A stretch of DNA of 64,000 nt from Acinetobacter calcoaceticus (GCF_900520355.1 NZ_LS999521.1:434001-498000); one strand, 5' to 3'; numbered from the stretch's first letter, positions 36,458-45,228 are shown. Notes: a model not told the origin generated them from the letters alone. Numbers and translations: made by a program.

Positions 36458-37816
36458 GTGTCTATGTCTCCTAGTTCTTCAGGTCATGTCAACATGATGA
36501 AAGGTCAGCCATTTCATGTGAAATATCGTGAAATTATTCGCCGGATGAGTTTTCTAATCGGTGCATTGCTGGTCTTTCGACTAGGAGCGCATATTCCAGT
36601 ACCAGGCATTAATAATGCTGCGTTAGAAAATTTATTTCAAGCGAACCAAGGAACTATTCTTGGGCTATTCAATATGTTTTCTGGCGGTGCTTTAGAGCGA
36701 ATGTCTATTCTTGCTTTAGGGATTATGCCTTACATTTCTGCATCAATTATTGTGCAGTTAATGTCTACAGTAATTCCTTCACTAGAAGCCTTGAAAAAGG
36801 AAGGTGAGCAAGGTAAGCGTAAAATTAATCAATATACGCGTCAGGGTACATTATTGCTTGCAGTGGTTCAGGCAGTTGGTATGTGTGCAGGTTTGATTGG
36901 TCAGGGTATTACTCTGTCAGTTGGTCTTGAGTTTTATATACCAGCAGTTACATCACTTGTCGCTGGAACTATGTTCTTAATGTGGCTAGGTGAACAAATC
37001 ACTGAAAGAGGTATTGGTAATGGTATCTCAATGATTATTTTTGCTGGTATTGTTTCTGGTTTGCCTAACTTAATTATGCAATCAGTTTCATCAGTAGATA
37101 ATGGTCAGACAAGCTTAATTGGTCTTGTGATCTTTGGTCTTTTGTCTTTAGGTGTGTTGGCTGCCATTGTGTTTATTGAAAAAGCACAACGTCGTATTCC
37201 AGTAAACTATGCACAAAAGCAGCAAGGTCGTCGTATATTTACAGCACAGCAGACGCATTTGCCATTGAAAATTAATATGGCTGGTGTGATTCCTGCGATT
37301 TTTGCAAGTTCTTTACTCTTGTTCCCAGCGAGTCTTGGTCAATGGGTAGGAAGTGCAGATGCAAATGCTGGATTAATTAAGCGTAGCTTACAAGATTTAG
37401 CTTTAGTATTGTCGCCTGGACAGCCTTTGTATTTGGTGCTCTTTGGTGCGTTAATTATCTTTTTCTGTTACTTTTATACGGCTTTAGTATTTAGCCCTAA
37501 GGAAGTATCAGAAAATCTAAAACGCAGCGGAGCTTATGTGCCTGGTATTCGCCCAGGTGAGCAAACTGCTCGTTACTTAGATCATATTCTTAATCGTTTG
37601 ACGTTTATTGGTGCGATTTATATTACGGTCATTTGTCTAATGCCAATGATTCTACAAAGTTCTTTTGGGATCCCATTCTCTTTGGGTGGTACCTCATTAC
37701 TAATCGTAGTTGTCGTTGTTATGGACTTTATGGCTCAGCTACAAGCGCACTTAACATCTCATCAATATGATAATCAAACATTAATGAGAAAAACGACTGC
37801 TCATCCTAAGGGATAA
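36458..37816 (+). CDS. secY: Preprotein translocase subunit SecY
   Basis: A 452-residue, ten-helix membrane channel of the Sec translocon. The plug and pore regions are visible ([36 protein letters not shown]), as is the cytoplasmic loop [18 protein letters not shown] at 36458 is used because AGGAG lies 8 bases upstream; an ATG six bases later is poorly spaced. Its place inside the spc operon is standard. Confidence 0.97.
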
Positions 37817-37836
37817 GCGCACTTAGAGGTTTCATC

Positions 37837-37953
37837 ATGAAAGTACAAGCTTCTGTAAAGAAAATTTGTGGTAGCTGTAAAGTTATCCGTCGTAATGGGG
37901 TTATTCGCGTAATTTGTAGCGCAGAACCTCGTCATAAGCAGCGTCAAGGTTAA
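37837..37953 (+). CDS. rpmJ: 50S ribosomal protein L36 (zinc-binding form)
   Basis: A 38-residue L36, [20 protein letters not shown] at its start. Cys11, Cys14, Cys27 and His32 form the zinc site, so this is the C+ form. It closes the spc group. Confidence 0.97.
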
Positions 37954-37998
37954 TCTAATCAAGACCTGTTGATTTCAGTAGGCGAATTGGGTTAATAT

Positions 37999-38024
37999 CC
38001 GCCCCTCAAGATTTTGTGGGGCGG
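37999..38024 (+). promoter_or_regulatory. Alpha operon leader hairpin
   Basis: CCGCCCC (37999-38005) pairs with GGGGCGG (38018-38024); CAA and TTG pair inside. It lies 34 bases before the rpsM start in a 105-base spacer. In E. coli the corresponding leader folds into a pseudoknot bound by S4. Sequence similarity to that element was not evident, so S4 control is inferred from position. Confidence 0.5.
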
Positions 38025-38058
38025 TTGATTATCTCTACTGCCTTTTTGGAGAAAGTGA

Positions 38059-38415
38059 ATGGCTCGTATTGCCGGTGTAAACATTCCGGATAACAAGCAT
38101 GCTGTTATCTCCCTCACTTACATCTTTGGTGTCGGTCGCCATACTGCTAAGAATATCTTAACAGCAGTTGGTATTACTGAGACTACTAAGATCCGTGAGT
38201 TGGACGATGCTCAGCTTGATGCGATTCGTGCAGAAGTTGCTAAGGTTCCTACCGAAGGTGACTTACGTCGCGAAATTTCCATGAACATTAAACGTTTAAT
38301 GGATTTGGGTTGCTATCGCGGCCTTCGCCATCGTCGCAGCTTGCCTGTCCGTGGTCAACGCACCAAAACTAACGCACGTACCCGTAAAGGTCCGCGCAAA
38401 CCGATTAAAAAGTAA
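38059..38415 (+). CDS. rpsM: 30S ribosomal protein S13
   Basis: A 118-residue S13, which touches the P-site tRNA and bridges to L5. [18 protein letters not shown] and the basic tail [18 protein letters not shown] are typical. First gene of the alpha operon. Confidence 0.98.
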   Translation: MARIAGVNIPDNKHAVISLTYIFGVGRHTAKNILTAVGITETTKIRELDDAQLDAIRAEVAKVPTEGDLRREISMNIKRLMDLGCYRGLRHRRSLPVRGQRTKTNARTRKGPRKPIKK

Positions 38416-38434
38416 GATTTCTGGAAGCTAAAAG

Positions 38435-38821
38435 ATGGCTAAAGATACTCGCACACGCAAGAAGGTCACCCGTACCGTCTCTGAAGGTGTTGCACACATT
38501 CACGCGTCTTTTAATAACACCATTGTTACGATTACTGATCGTCAAGGTAATGCATTGGCTTGGGCCACCTCTGGTGGACAAGGCTTCCGTGGTTCACGTA
38601 AATCAACTCCGTTTGCTGCTCAGGTAGCTGCTGAAGTTGCTGGTAAAGCAGCTTTAGATTACGGTTTGAAAAATCTGGATGTCCTTGTAAAAGGTCCTGG
38701 TCCAGGTCGTGAGTCTGCGGTTCGTGCATTAGGCGCAGTGGGTTATAAAATTAACAGCATTACCGATGTGACGCCAATTCCTCACAACGGTTGCCGTCCA
38801 CCTAAAAAACGTCGCGTGTAA
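38435..38821 (+). CDS. rpsK: 30S ribosomal protein S11
   Basis: A 128-residue S11 of the 30S platform. [21 protein letters not shown] and the tail [12 protein letters not shown] are signatures. Typical length. Confidence 0.98.
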
Positions 38822-38833
38822 GGAGAAACATTC

Positions 38834-39460
38834 ATGGCTCGTTATATTGGTCCAAAATGCAAACTCTCTCGCCGCGAAGGGACAGACCTGCAACTTAAAT
38901 CTGGCGTTAAACCTTTTGACGTCAAAACTAAAAAAGCTAACAAAGCACCTGGTCAACATGGTCAGGCACGCGGTGGTAAGCAATCTGAGTATTCACTACA
39001 ATTACGTGAAAAACAAAAAGTCCGTCGTATTTACGGTGTGTTAGAACGTCAATTTAGTAACTACTATAAAGAAGCAGCTCGTGTTAAAGGCGCAACAGGT
39101 GAGAATTTGTTGAAATTGCTTGAAAGCCGTCTTGATAACGTTGTTTATCGCATGGGTTTTGGTTCTACACGTGCAGAAGCTCGTCAGTTAGTAAGTCACC
39201 GTAGCATTACTTTGAATGGTCGTCGTGTAAACATCGCATCTATTCAAGTTAAAGCTGGTGATGTAATTGCGGTTCACGAAGGTGCTAAACAACAATTGCG
39301 TATTAAAAACGCGATTGAGTTAGCTGCACAACGTGGTATTCCAGCTTGGATCGATGTTGATCATTCTAAGCTTGAAGGTACGTTTAAAGCTGCACCAGAT
39401 CGTGCTGATTTACCTGCTGAAATCAATGAAAGCTTGATTGTAGAATTGTATTCTAAATAA
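38834..39460 (+). CDS. rpsD: 30S ribosomal protein S4 (zinc-free form)
   Basis: A 208-residue S4, initiator of 30S assembly and, in E. coli, translational repressor of the alpha operon. It has the S4 RNA-binding motif ([20 protein letters not shown]), and the N terminus lacks paired CxxC zinc ligands. Confidence 0.98.
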   Translation: MARYIGPKCKLSRREGTDLQLKSGVKPFDVKTKKANKAPGQHGQARGGKQSEYSLQLREKQKVRRIYGVLERQFSNYYKEAARVKGATGENLLKLLESRLDNVVYRMGFGSTRAEARQLVSHRSITLNGRRVNIASIQVKAGDVIAVHEGAKQQLRIKNAIELAAQRGIPAWIDVDHSKLEGTFKAAPDRADLPAEINESLIVELYSK

Positions 39461-39477
39461 TCCTTGAGGTAGCAATA

Positions 39478-40485
39478 ATGACGCGTACTGCAAACGAGTT
39501 TCTAACTCCGCAAGCGATCAAGGTCGAAGCGGTTAGCGGGACCTCGGCAAAAGTGATTCTAGAACCTTTAGAGCGTGGTTTTGGCCATACTCTAGGTAAT
39601 GCTTTACGTCGCATTCTATTGTCTTCTTTACCTGGCGCTGCTGTGGTTGAAGTTGAGATAGAAGGTGTCGAGCACGAGTACAGTACTTTAGAAGGCTTGC
39701 AGCAGGACATCGTCGAGCTCTTGCTGAACCTAAAAGGATTGTCTATTAAGCTGTTCGATCAAAATGAAGCATATTTAACATTAGAGAAACAAGGTCCTGG
39801 CGAAATTACTGCTGCTGATCTTCGTTTACCTCATAATGTTGAAGTGGTTAATCCAGAACATCTAATAGGTACTTTGAGTGCTTCAGGCTCATTAAAAATG
39901 CGCTTGAAGGTTGCTCAAGGTCGTGGTTATGAAACATCTGATTCTCGTTTCCCTGAAGGTGAAACACGTCCTGTTGGTCGTTTGCAATTAGATGCTTCTT
40001 ATAGCCCGATTAAGCGTGTTTCTTATACCGTTGAAAATGCGCGTGTAGAACAACGTACCGATTTAGATAAACTGGTAATCGACCTCGAGACAAATGGAAC
40101 GGTTGATCCTGAAGAAGCAATCCGCAAAGCGGCAACAATCTTGCAACAACAAATTGCAATTTTTGTTGATCTTCAGAAAGACCAAACTCCAGTTGCTCAA
40201 GAGCCTCGTGAAGAAGTTGACCCAATCTTGCTTCGCCCAGTAGATGATCTAGAGCTTACTGTTCGTTCTGCTAACTGTTTGAAAGCAGAAAATATTTACT
40301 ACATTGGTGATCTTGTTCAACGTACTGAAGTTGAGTTGTTAAAAACTCCTAACCTTGGTAAAAAATCGTTAACAGAGATCAAAGATGTTTTGGCATCGAA
40401 AGGCTTACAACTCGGTATGCGTCTTGAAAACTGGCCACCAGCTAGTCTTCGTATGGACGACCGTTTTGCCTATCGTAGCCGTTAA
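39478..40485 (+). CDS. rpoA: RNA polymerase alpha subunit
   Basis: A 335-residue alpha subunit. The N-terminal dimerisation domain has [20 protein letters not shown], followed by a flexible linker and the C-terminal DNA- and activator-binding domain ([20 protein letters not shown]), which contains the Arg matching R265 of E. coli. It lies 17 bases after rpsD. Confidence 0.98.
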   Translation: MTRTANEFLTPQAIKVEAVSGTSAKVILEPLERGFGHTLGNALRRILLSSLPGAAVVEVEIEGVEHEYSTLEGLQQDIVELLLNLKGLSIKLFDQNEAYLTLEKQGPGEITAADLRLPHNVEVVNPEHLIGTLSASGSLKMRLKVAQGRGYETSDSRFPEGETRPVGRLQLDASYSPIKRVSYTVENARVEQRTDLDKLVIDLETNGTVDPEEAIRKAATILQQQIAIFVDLQKDQTPVAQEPREEVDPILLRPVDDLELTVRSANCLKAENIYYIGDLVQRTEVELLKTPNLGKKSLTEIKDVLASKGLQLGMRLENWPPASLRMDDRFAYRSR

Positions 40486-40503
40486 TTAAGTAGGACTATC
40501 ACC

Positions 40504-40881
40504 ATGCGTCATCGTAATAGTGGTGTGAAATTAGGCCGTACAAGCAGCCATCGTAAAGCGATGTTCCAAAACTTGGCTAATTCTTTATTTGAACACGAGT
40601 TGATCAAAACAACTGTGCCTAAAGCTAAAGAATTACGTCGTGTTGCTGAGCCTTTAATCACTCTAGCAAAAAACGATACTGTAGCAAATCGTCGTTTAGC
40701 ATTTGCTCGTACTCGTAATGCTGCAACTGTAGGTAAATTATTTACCGTACTCGGCCCTCGTTACAAAGAACGTAACGGCGGTTATCTACGTGTTCTTAAA
40801 GCGGGCTTCCGTGCTGGTGATGCAGCGCCGATGGCTTACGTTGAGCTTGTAGATCGTGAAGTGAAAACTTCAGCTGAATAA
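40504..40881 (+). CDS. rplQ: 50S ribosomal protein L17
   Basis: A 125-residue L17, [20 protein letters not shown] at the start. Last gene of the 28-gene ribosomal block; a strong terminator follows 12 bases after the stop. Confidence 0.98.
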   Translation: MRHRNSGVKLGRTSSHRKAMFQNLANSLFEHELIKTTVPKAKELRRVAEPLITLAKNDTVANRRLAFARTRNAATVGKLFTVLGPRYKERNGGYLRVLKAGFRAGDAAPMAYVELVDREVKTSAE

Positions 40882-40893
40882 TTGATTTTATTC

Positions 40894-40924
40894 AAAAAAG
40901 ACCGGTTTTATACCGGTCTTTTTT
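40894..40924 (+). terminator. Terminator of the alpha operon
   Basis: Arms AAAAAAGACCGGT (40894-40906) and ACCGGTCTTTTTT (40912-40924) with a 5-base loop. Confidence 0.95.
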
Positions 40925-40952
40925 ATTTCTGCTAATTAAATAAATTATAAAA

Positions 40953-41013
40953 ATGTCCTCAACTGACATAAAAAAACGGATAAACGGTCAAACTTGACAT
41001 TGTGTATTGTCAA
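40953..41013. promoter_or_regulatory. Cluster of TGTC/GACA inverted repeats upstream of almA
   Basis: ATGTC-N7-GACAT (40953-40969), GTCAA-AC-TTGAC (40987-40998) and TTGACA-N8-TGTCAA (40994-41013) overlap or follow each other. The middle TTGACA could also act as a -35, but no -10 lies at normal spacing. It looks like an operator region; the regulator is not in the window. Confidence 0.4.
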
Positions 41014-41062
41014 AATTGTGCTTTAATAAACTTATATTCTCAACCATGGGTATAAAAATAAA

Positions 41063-42553
41063 ATGGAAAAGCAAGTTGATATTTTAATCATTGGCGCAGG
41101 TATTTCAGGAATAGGAATCGCTGCTCATCTATCAAAAAATTCTCCACAACGCCAATTTGAAATTTTAGAGCGTCGTGAATCTTTTGGTGGAACATGGGAT
41201 CTTTTCCGTTATCCAGGCATTCGTTCAGACTCAGATATGTCCACATTTGGTTTTAATTTTAAGCCATGGTGTAAAGCGAATGTATTAGCTGATGGTGCTT
41301 CTATTAAAGGGTATTTGGGCGAAGTAATTGATGAATATAAATTAAAAGAAAAAATTCACTTTGGTCATCGTGTGCTTTCTGCTAATTATGATTCTGAATC
41401 AAAGAAATGGCAGGTTGTAATTGAAGATGGGAAGAAAAAACAACAAACTTGGATTGCTAACTTTGTTGTAGGGTGTACTGGTTATTATAACTATGATCAG
41501 GGATATGCACCTTCTTTCCCAAATCAAGAAGCATTTAAAGGGCAACTCATTCACCCCCAGCATTGGCCTGAGAACTTAGATTACACAGGTAAAAAAGTCG
41601 TTATTATTGGTAGTGGCGCAACTGCCATTACTTTAGTACCAGCAATGGCGAAAGGTGGAGCGGGGCACGTAATTATGTTGCAGCGCTCACCAACATATAT
41701 TGCTAGTGTGCCGTCTATCGACTTCATCTATGAAAAAACGCGTAAATTTATGTCTGAAGAGGCAGCTTATAAATTTACCCGTGCACGTAATATTGGTATG
41801 CAGCGCGCTATTTATGCATTATCACAGAAACATCCAAAGACTGTGCGTCGTTTACTCTTAAAAGCAATTGAAGTGCAGTTAAAGGGTAAAGTTGATATGA
41901 AGCATTTTACTCCTTCATATAATCCTTGGGATCAACGTCTATGTGTGGTACCTGATGGTGACTTATTTAAGATTTTGCGTGAAGGTAAAGCTAGTGTAGA
42001 AACAGATCAAGTTGAGAAATTTACCGAAAAAGGTATTTTACTTAAATCTGGTAAACATCTTGATGCGGATATCGTGATTTCTGCAACTGGTTTACAAGTT
42101 CAGATTATGGGCGGCGTTCAAGCTACTATTGATGGGAAAGCAGTTAATTCATCTGAGCATATGCTTTATAACGGTGTGATGTTAAGTGATGTACCAAACA
42201 TGGCTATGATTATTGGTTATGTAAATGCATCTTGGACCCTTAAAGTTGATATCGCTGCAGAATATATTTGTCGCTTGTTAAATTATATGGATAAAAATCA
42301 CTATGACGAAGTGATCCCATCTGGCGATAAGACTGAAATGGAAGAAGATACTGTAATGGGTAAATTGTCTTCAGGTTATATTAGCCGTGCGGCACATGAA
42401 CTTCCAAAACAGGGTAAGCATGCTCCATGGCAAGTCACTAATAACTATTTAGAAGACAAAAAATCGCTAAAAAATTCAAAATTTGAAGATGGTGTTCTGC
42501 ATTTTCATAAACGTTCAGAAACTAACGAGCGTAAGCCAAAATTGGTATCTTAA
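41063..42553 (+). CDS. almA: Flavin-containing monooxygenase, AlmA-type
   Basis: A 496-residue FAD/NADPH monooxygenase of the Baeyer-Villiger-like class. The FAD motif GAGISGIG (11-18), the class fingerprint FKGQLIHPQHWP (158-169) and the NADPH motif GSGATA (183-188) are present, with WDLFRYPGIRSDSDM after the first. It closely resembles AlmA, reported in Acinetobacter to be needed for growth on long-chain alkanes. It is a single gene converging on an acyl-CoA dehydrogenase gene, which suits fatty-acid/alkane use. Substrate is inferred from the resemblance. Confidence 0.8.
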   Translation: MEKQVDILIIGAGISGIGIAAHLSKNSPQRQFEILERRESFGGTWDLFRYPGIRSDSDMSTFGFNFKPWCKANVLADGASIKGYLGEVIDEYKLKEKIHFGHRVLSANYDSESKKWQVVIEDGKKKQQTWIANFVVGCTGYYNYDQGYAPSFPNQEAFKGQLIHPQHWPENLDYTGKKVVIIGSGATAITLVPAMAKGGAGHVIMLQRSPTYIASVPSIDFIYEKTRKFMSEEAAYKFTRARNIGMQRAIYALSQKHPKTVRRLLLKAIEVQLKGKVDMKHFTPSYNPWDQRLCVVPDGDLFKILREGKASVETDQVEKFTEKGILLKSGKHLDADIVISATGLQVQIMGGVQATIDGKAVNSSEHMLYNGVMLSDVPNMAMIIGYVNASWTLKVDIAAEYICRLLNYMDKNHYDEVIPSGDKTEMEEDTVMGKLSSGYISRAAHELPKQGKHAPWQVTNNYLEDKKSLKNSKFEDGVLHFHKRSETNERKPKLVS

Positions 42554-42569
42554 TAGATATTAGATAAAT

Positions 42570-42592
42570 AAAAGGGGCGTAATGCCCCTTTT
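42570..42592. terminator. Bidirectional terminator between almA and the acyl-CoA dehydrogenase gene
   Basis: AAAAGGGGC (42570-42578) and GCCCCTTTT (42584-42592) enclose a 5-base loop; the two genes converge here. Confidence 0.88.
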
Positions 42593-42604
42593 ATAATGAA
42601 GCTA

Positions 42605-43777
42605 TTAAAGTGTTCTAGAAATTAATTCTTTCATAATTTCATTGGTACCTGCATAAATTCGATTTGCTCGATGATCTATGTAGGCACGTGCAATTGGATA
42701 TTCAAGCATGTAACCATAACCCCCATGTAATTGAAGGCACTCATCTACAATTTTTGAGAACATATCTGAAATTTTATATTTAGCAGCTGCCGCAGCTTCT
42801 ACACTTAATTTTTCTTCAAGTTGTAATTCCATACAACGATCTAAATAAGTACGGCAGAAATCTATTTCTGTTCTCAGTTCAGCAAGTTTAAAGCGTGTAT
42901 TTTGAAATGCACCAATATGTTTACCAAATGCTTTACGGTCCTTTGTGTATTGAACCGTATGTGCAAATGCCGCTTCTGCTCCTGCTTGACAAATAATAGC
43001 AACTAGCATTCGTTCCCAAGCTAACTCTTTCATGAGCATAATAAAGCCCATGCCTTCCATACCTAAAAGATTTTCTTTAGGGACACGAACATTATCGAAA
43101 AATAATTCGCAGGTATCTTGGCCCTTCATTCCAATTTTATTAAGAGGCTTACCTTTGCTAAAGCCTGCGCGGTCTGCTTCAACAATAATGAGCGATAAGT
43201 TTGCTGAACCTTTGTCGTTATTGCCAGTTTTACAAACCACTACGACCATGTCACATAAATAGCCATTAGTAATAAAAATCTTTGAACCATTAATTACATA
43301 ATCGTCACCATCAAGTACGGCTGTAGTTCTTACTGCTTGTAGATCAGAACCAGTGCCAGGCTCAGTCATCGCAATAGCTGTGACCACTTCTCCTGTGGCC
43401 ATTTTCGGTAACCACTTTTGTTTTTGTTCTTCATTACCAAAGTTGTTCACGTAATTGGCAACAATATCTGAATGCAAAGAAAAGCCAGTACTAGAGTCCA
43501 TCGCATAAGCTTGTTCTTCAATTAAGATCATGCTGTACAAGCGGTCTACTCCAGAACCACCATATTGCTCAGGCATCGTGGTACACAGTAAACCTAAGTC
43601 TCCGGCCTTATTCCAAAGGTCACGATCAACATGTTGCTGTTTTTCATATTTTTCAATATTCGGAACAACTTCTTTTTCATAGAATTTACGCACTGTTTCG
43701 CGAAAAGCCTCATGCTCTTCATTAAATAGTTGTCTTGGTAACATATTTGGAATGGGACGAATAGCGCCAGATTGCAT
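42605..43777 (-). CDS. Acyl-CoA dehydrogenase
   Basis: A 390-residue flavoprotein that oxidises acyl-CoA to the 2-enoyl form. The FAD/substrate segments AMTEPGTGSDLQAVRTTA and CLQLHGGYGYMLEYPIAR are present. The C-terminal motif reads YAGTNEI, so the Glu used by short- and medium-chain enzymes (YEGT) is absent. The likely catalytic base is Glu255 in LAWERMLVA, as in long-chain and isovaleryl-CoA enzymes. The chain preference is otherwise open. Palindromes lie upstream in the 189-base spacer to sdhE. Confidence 0.88.
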   Translation of the reverse strand: MQSGAIRPIPNMLPRQLFNEEHEAFRETVRKFYEKEVVPNIEKYEKQQHVDRDLWNKAGDLGLLCTTMPEQYGGSGVDRLYSMILIEEQAYAMDSSTGFSLHSDIVANYVNNFGNEEQKQKWLPKMATGEVVTAIAMTEPGTGSDLQAVRTTAVLDGDDYVINGSKIFITNGYLCDMVVVVCKTGNNDKGSANLSLIIVEADRAGFSKGKPLNKIGMKGQDTCELFFDNVRVPKENLLGMEGMGFIMLMKELAWERMLVAIICQAGAEAAFAHTVQYTKDRKAFGKHIGAFQNTRFKLAELRTEIDFCRTYLDRCMELQLEEKLSVEAAAAAKYKISDMFSKIVDECLQLHGGYGYMLEYPIARAYIDHRANRIYAGTNEIMKELISRTL

Positions 43778-43822
43778 TTGTATTTCTTCCTTGGTTTAGG
43801 CGTGATGTTATGAATCTAAACA

Positions 43823-43872
43823 TACGTAAGCATTCCTTGCGTAACAATGTGATGAATGCTCAATTATGAGCA
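43823..43872. promoter_or_regulatory. Two palindromes between the acyl-CoA dehydrogenase gene and sdhE
   Basis: TACGTAAG-N5-CTTGCGTA (43823-43843, 7 of 8 positions matching) lies 46 bases before the dehydrogenase start. TGCTCA-ATTA-TGAGCA (43857-43872, perfect 6-base arms) lies further up in the divergent spacer. They are candidate operators; the cognate regulators are unknown. Confidence 0.35.
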
Positions 43873-43966
43873 CAAGATGATAAATTTGGTCAATTTGATA
43901 TTTTTAGCGATCTTTGGAATGTGATCAGGTAAACTAAGCGCACTATCAATGCAGGTGGGGAAATAA

Positions 43967-44224
43967 ATGTCTGACGAAATGACCTTGGAAGAACGTAAAG
44001 TAATTTATCGAGCACGCCGCGGCTTAAAAGAAATTGACGTCTATTTTGACCCTTATGTAAAAAACTATTATCTAAAAGCAGATCCAGCAGAGAAGGCTTT
44101 ATTTGCAGAATTAGTTGAACAAGAAGATCCGGATTTATTAGATTGGTTCATGGAAGTTTCTGAACCTCCACGCACAGAATTACGTGAATTTATTTATAAA
44201 TTAAAACAGTATGTACATGGCTAA
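43967..44224 (+). CDS. sdhE: FAD assembly factor SdhE
   Basis: An 85-residue SdhE/Sdh5-family protein that promotes covalent FAD attachment to succinate dehydrogenase. The RGxxE motif is RGLKE (18-22), and DWFMEVSEPPRTEL is the conserved second half. It is followed by a YgfX-like gene after 6 bases, the same pairing as ygfY-ygfX in enterobacteria. Confidence 0.93.
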   Translation: MSDEMTLEERKVIYRARRGLKEIDVYFDPYVKNYYLKADPAEKALFAELVEQEDPDLLDWFMEVSEPPRTELREFIYKLKQYVHG

Positions 44225-44230
44225 ACTGTT

Positions 44231-44620
44231 TTGATAAAAGAATTGAATTTTGAGCTGAAATATAGTCGTTTCTCGATAATATTTCAGCTTTTTATTGGCT
44301 TGAGTTTAACAATCCTACTTTATCAATTGTTATCACCAATTTGGTGGTTGATTGCTCTCATTCTTTTGTCTATTAGTTTTCTATTTTTTTTGAAACAATC
44401 ACGAATTTCTCAAATTGCATATTTAGACCAAAAATTGTGGTCAGTTGCATACTCTTCGCAAAAGATAATTTCCCGTATAGAAATCACTAAAATAATTGAT
44501 TATCAGTTATTTATTGTTATTTATTTTGAAGGGGCACCAATAAAAGTAGCTATAATTTGGTTTGATCAACTTCCTTTACAGGATTGGAAAAAATTAAAAA
44601 TCTTACAGAAAGTTTATTAA
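44231..44620 (+). CDS. YgfX-like inner-membrane protein
   Basis: A 129-residue protein with two adjacent hydrophobic segments (about 15-33 and 36-53) and a soluble C-terminal domain ending FDQLPLQDWKKLKILQKVY. Length, topology and position right after sdhE match YgfX (CptA), described in E. coli as the partner of SdhE and as a toxin affecting cell division proteins. Sequence similarity is weak, so the call rests mainly on topology and synteny. The start is TTG at 44231. Confidence 0.6.
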   Translation: MIKELNFELKYSRFSIIFQLFIGLSLTILLYQLLSPIWWLIALILLSISFLFFLKQSRISQIAYLDQKLWSVAYSSQKIISRIEITKIIDYQLFIVIYFEGAPIKVAIIWFDQLPLQDWKKLKILQKVY

Positions 44621-44758
44621 TTGTTAGACAATTCTACATTTGTATATTTATATAAAATTTATTAAAAACAAAAACTTAATTAATATATTTTTTCTTAAAT
44701 TCTAGATTGTCTAGTTAAAAGTTAGAAAAAAGACAGAGAAACATGATTGTCTGACAAT
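44619..44758. promoter_or_regulatory. Spaced ATTGTCT/AGACAAT elements
   Basis: Three copies of the 7-mer occur upstream of the first mini-membrane gene: AGACAAT at 44626, ATTGTCT at 44706 and ATTGTCT at 44746. The outer two sit in inverted repeats AATTGT-TAG-ACAATT (44619-44633) and ATTGT-CTG-ACAAT (44746-44758). The middle one sits in CTAGA-TTG-TCTAG (44702-44714). Offsets of 80 and 40 bases would place them near the same face of the helix. Confidence 0.4.
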
Positions 44759-44828
44759 TTCAACGATGAGTCTTTATTCCATCGGTTAAAGTACAAACAC
44801 CAACGTAAAGTGTGTCGGAGGTCTCAAA

Positions 44829-44984
44829 ATGGAGATGCCAACATGGTCGTTCTTGGTCATTGCCATCATTTTGGCAGTGGTGATCGGAAGAGCAGGAACT
44901 TTACTCAGGGAACATCTTAGCAAAGTTAATTTTAACAAAGTTAAGAGACAGAGGATGCAAGGTCGTCGATCAGTCAATTATTAA
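44829..44984 (+). CDS. Small single-pass membrane protein with GRAGTLL motif (copy 1)
   Basis: A 51-residue ORF, MEMPTWSFLVIAIILAVVIG at its start, then RAGTLL and a basic tail rich in Arg, Lys and Asn. One transmembrane helix spans about residues 5-20. A strong ribosome-binding site, GGAGG (44817-44821), lies 7 bases before the ATG. A paralogue with the same layout and a matching upstream GGAGGTCTC follows 71 bases later. The duplication of both the coding pattern and the ribosome-binding site argues that it is translated. I recognise no named family. The short hydrophobic form with a basic tail could suit a membrane stress protein or a toxin-like peptide; this is open. Confidence 0.7.
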   Translation: MEMPTWSFLVIAIILAVVIGRAGTLLREHLSKVNFNKVKRQRMQGRRSVNY

Positions 44985-45014
44985 ATTGGTTAGTCGATTA
45001 ATTCCATCAAGTGT

Positions 45015-45029
45015 CCAGTTTATAACTGG
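45015..45029 (+). other. Short hairpin between the two small genes
   Basis: CCAGTT-TAT-AACTGG lies 26 bases before the second start codon, just ahead of its ribosome-binding site. Confidence 0.35.
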
Positions 45030-45055
45030 GTGCGATTGTAGTAAGGAGGTCTCTC

Positions 45056-45157
45056 ATGGAGATTTCAATGTGGATGTTTCTGTTAATTGCAGTGCTTATG
45101 GCTGTGGTAGTAGGAAGAGCAGGAACTTTACTTAAGGATTATCTAGAACAAAAATAA
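45056..45157 (+). CDS. Small single-pass membrane protein with GRAGTLL motif (copy 2)
   Basis: A 33-residue ORF, MEISMWMFLLIAVLMAVVVG at its start, then RAGTLLKDYLEQK. It aligns with the first 33 residues of the preceding gene (MExxxWxFLxIAxxxAVVxGRAGTLLxxxL) but lacks its basic tail. AAGGAGG (45043-45049) gives an excellent ribosome-binding site. A terminator follows 32 bases after the stop, so the two small genes form a complete transcription unit. Function unknown. Confidence 0.7.
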   Translation: MEISMWMFLLIAVLMAVVVGRAGTLLKDYLEQK

Positions 45158-45188
45158 TATAAGCCGTTAAAAGCTTATCTCAGTTAAT

Positions 45189-45228
45189 AAGTAGCATGTG
45201 CTGAACCGTCGCAATGCTACTTTTTTTT
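45189..45228 (+). terminator. Terminator after the small-protein pair
   Basis: AAGTAGCAT (45189-45197) and ATGCTACTT (45214-45222) enclose a 16-base loop and run into eight T residues. Confidence 0.85.

Noticed and set aside
44786..44977. Minus-strand 63-residue frame over the first mini-membrane gene
   Set aside because: The plus-strand ORF has the strong ribosome-binding site and a paralogue; the minus frame has neither.
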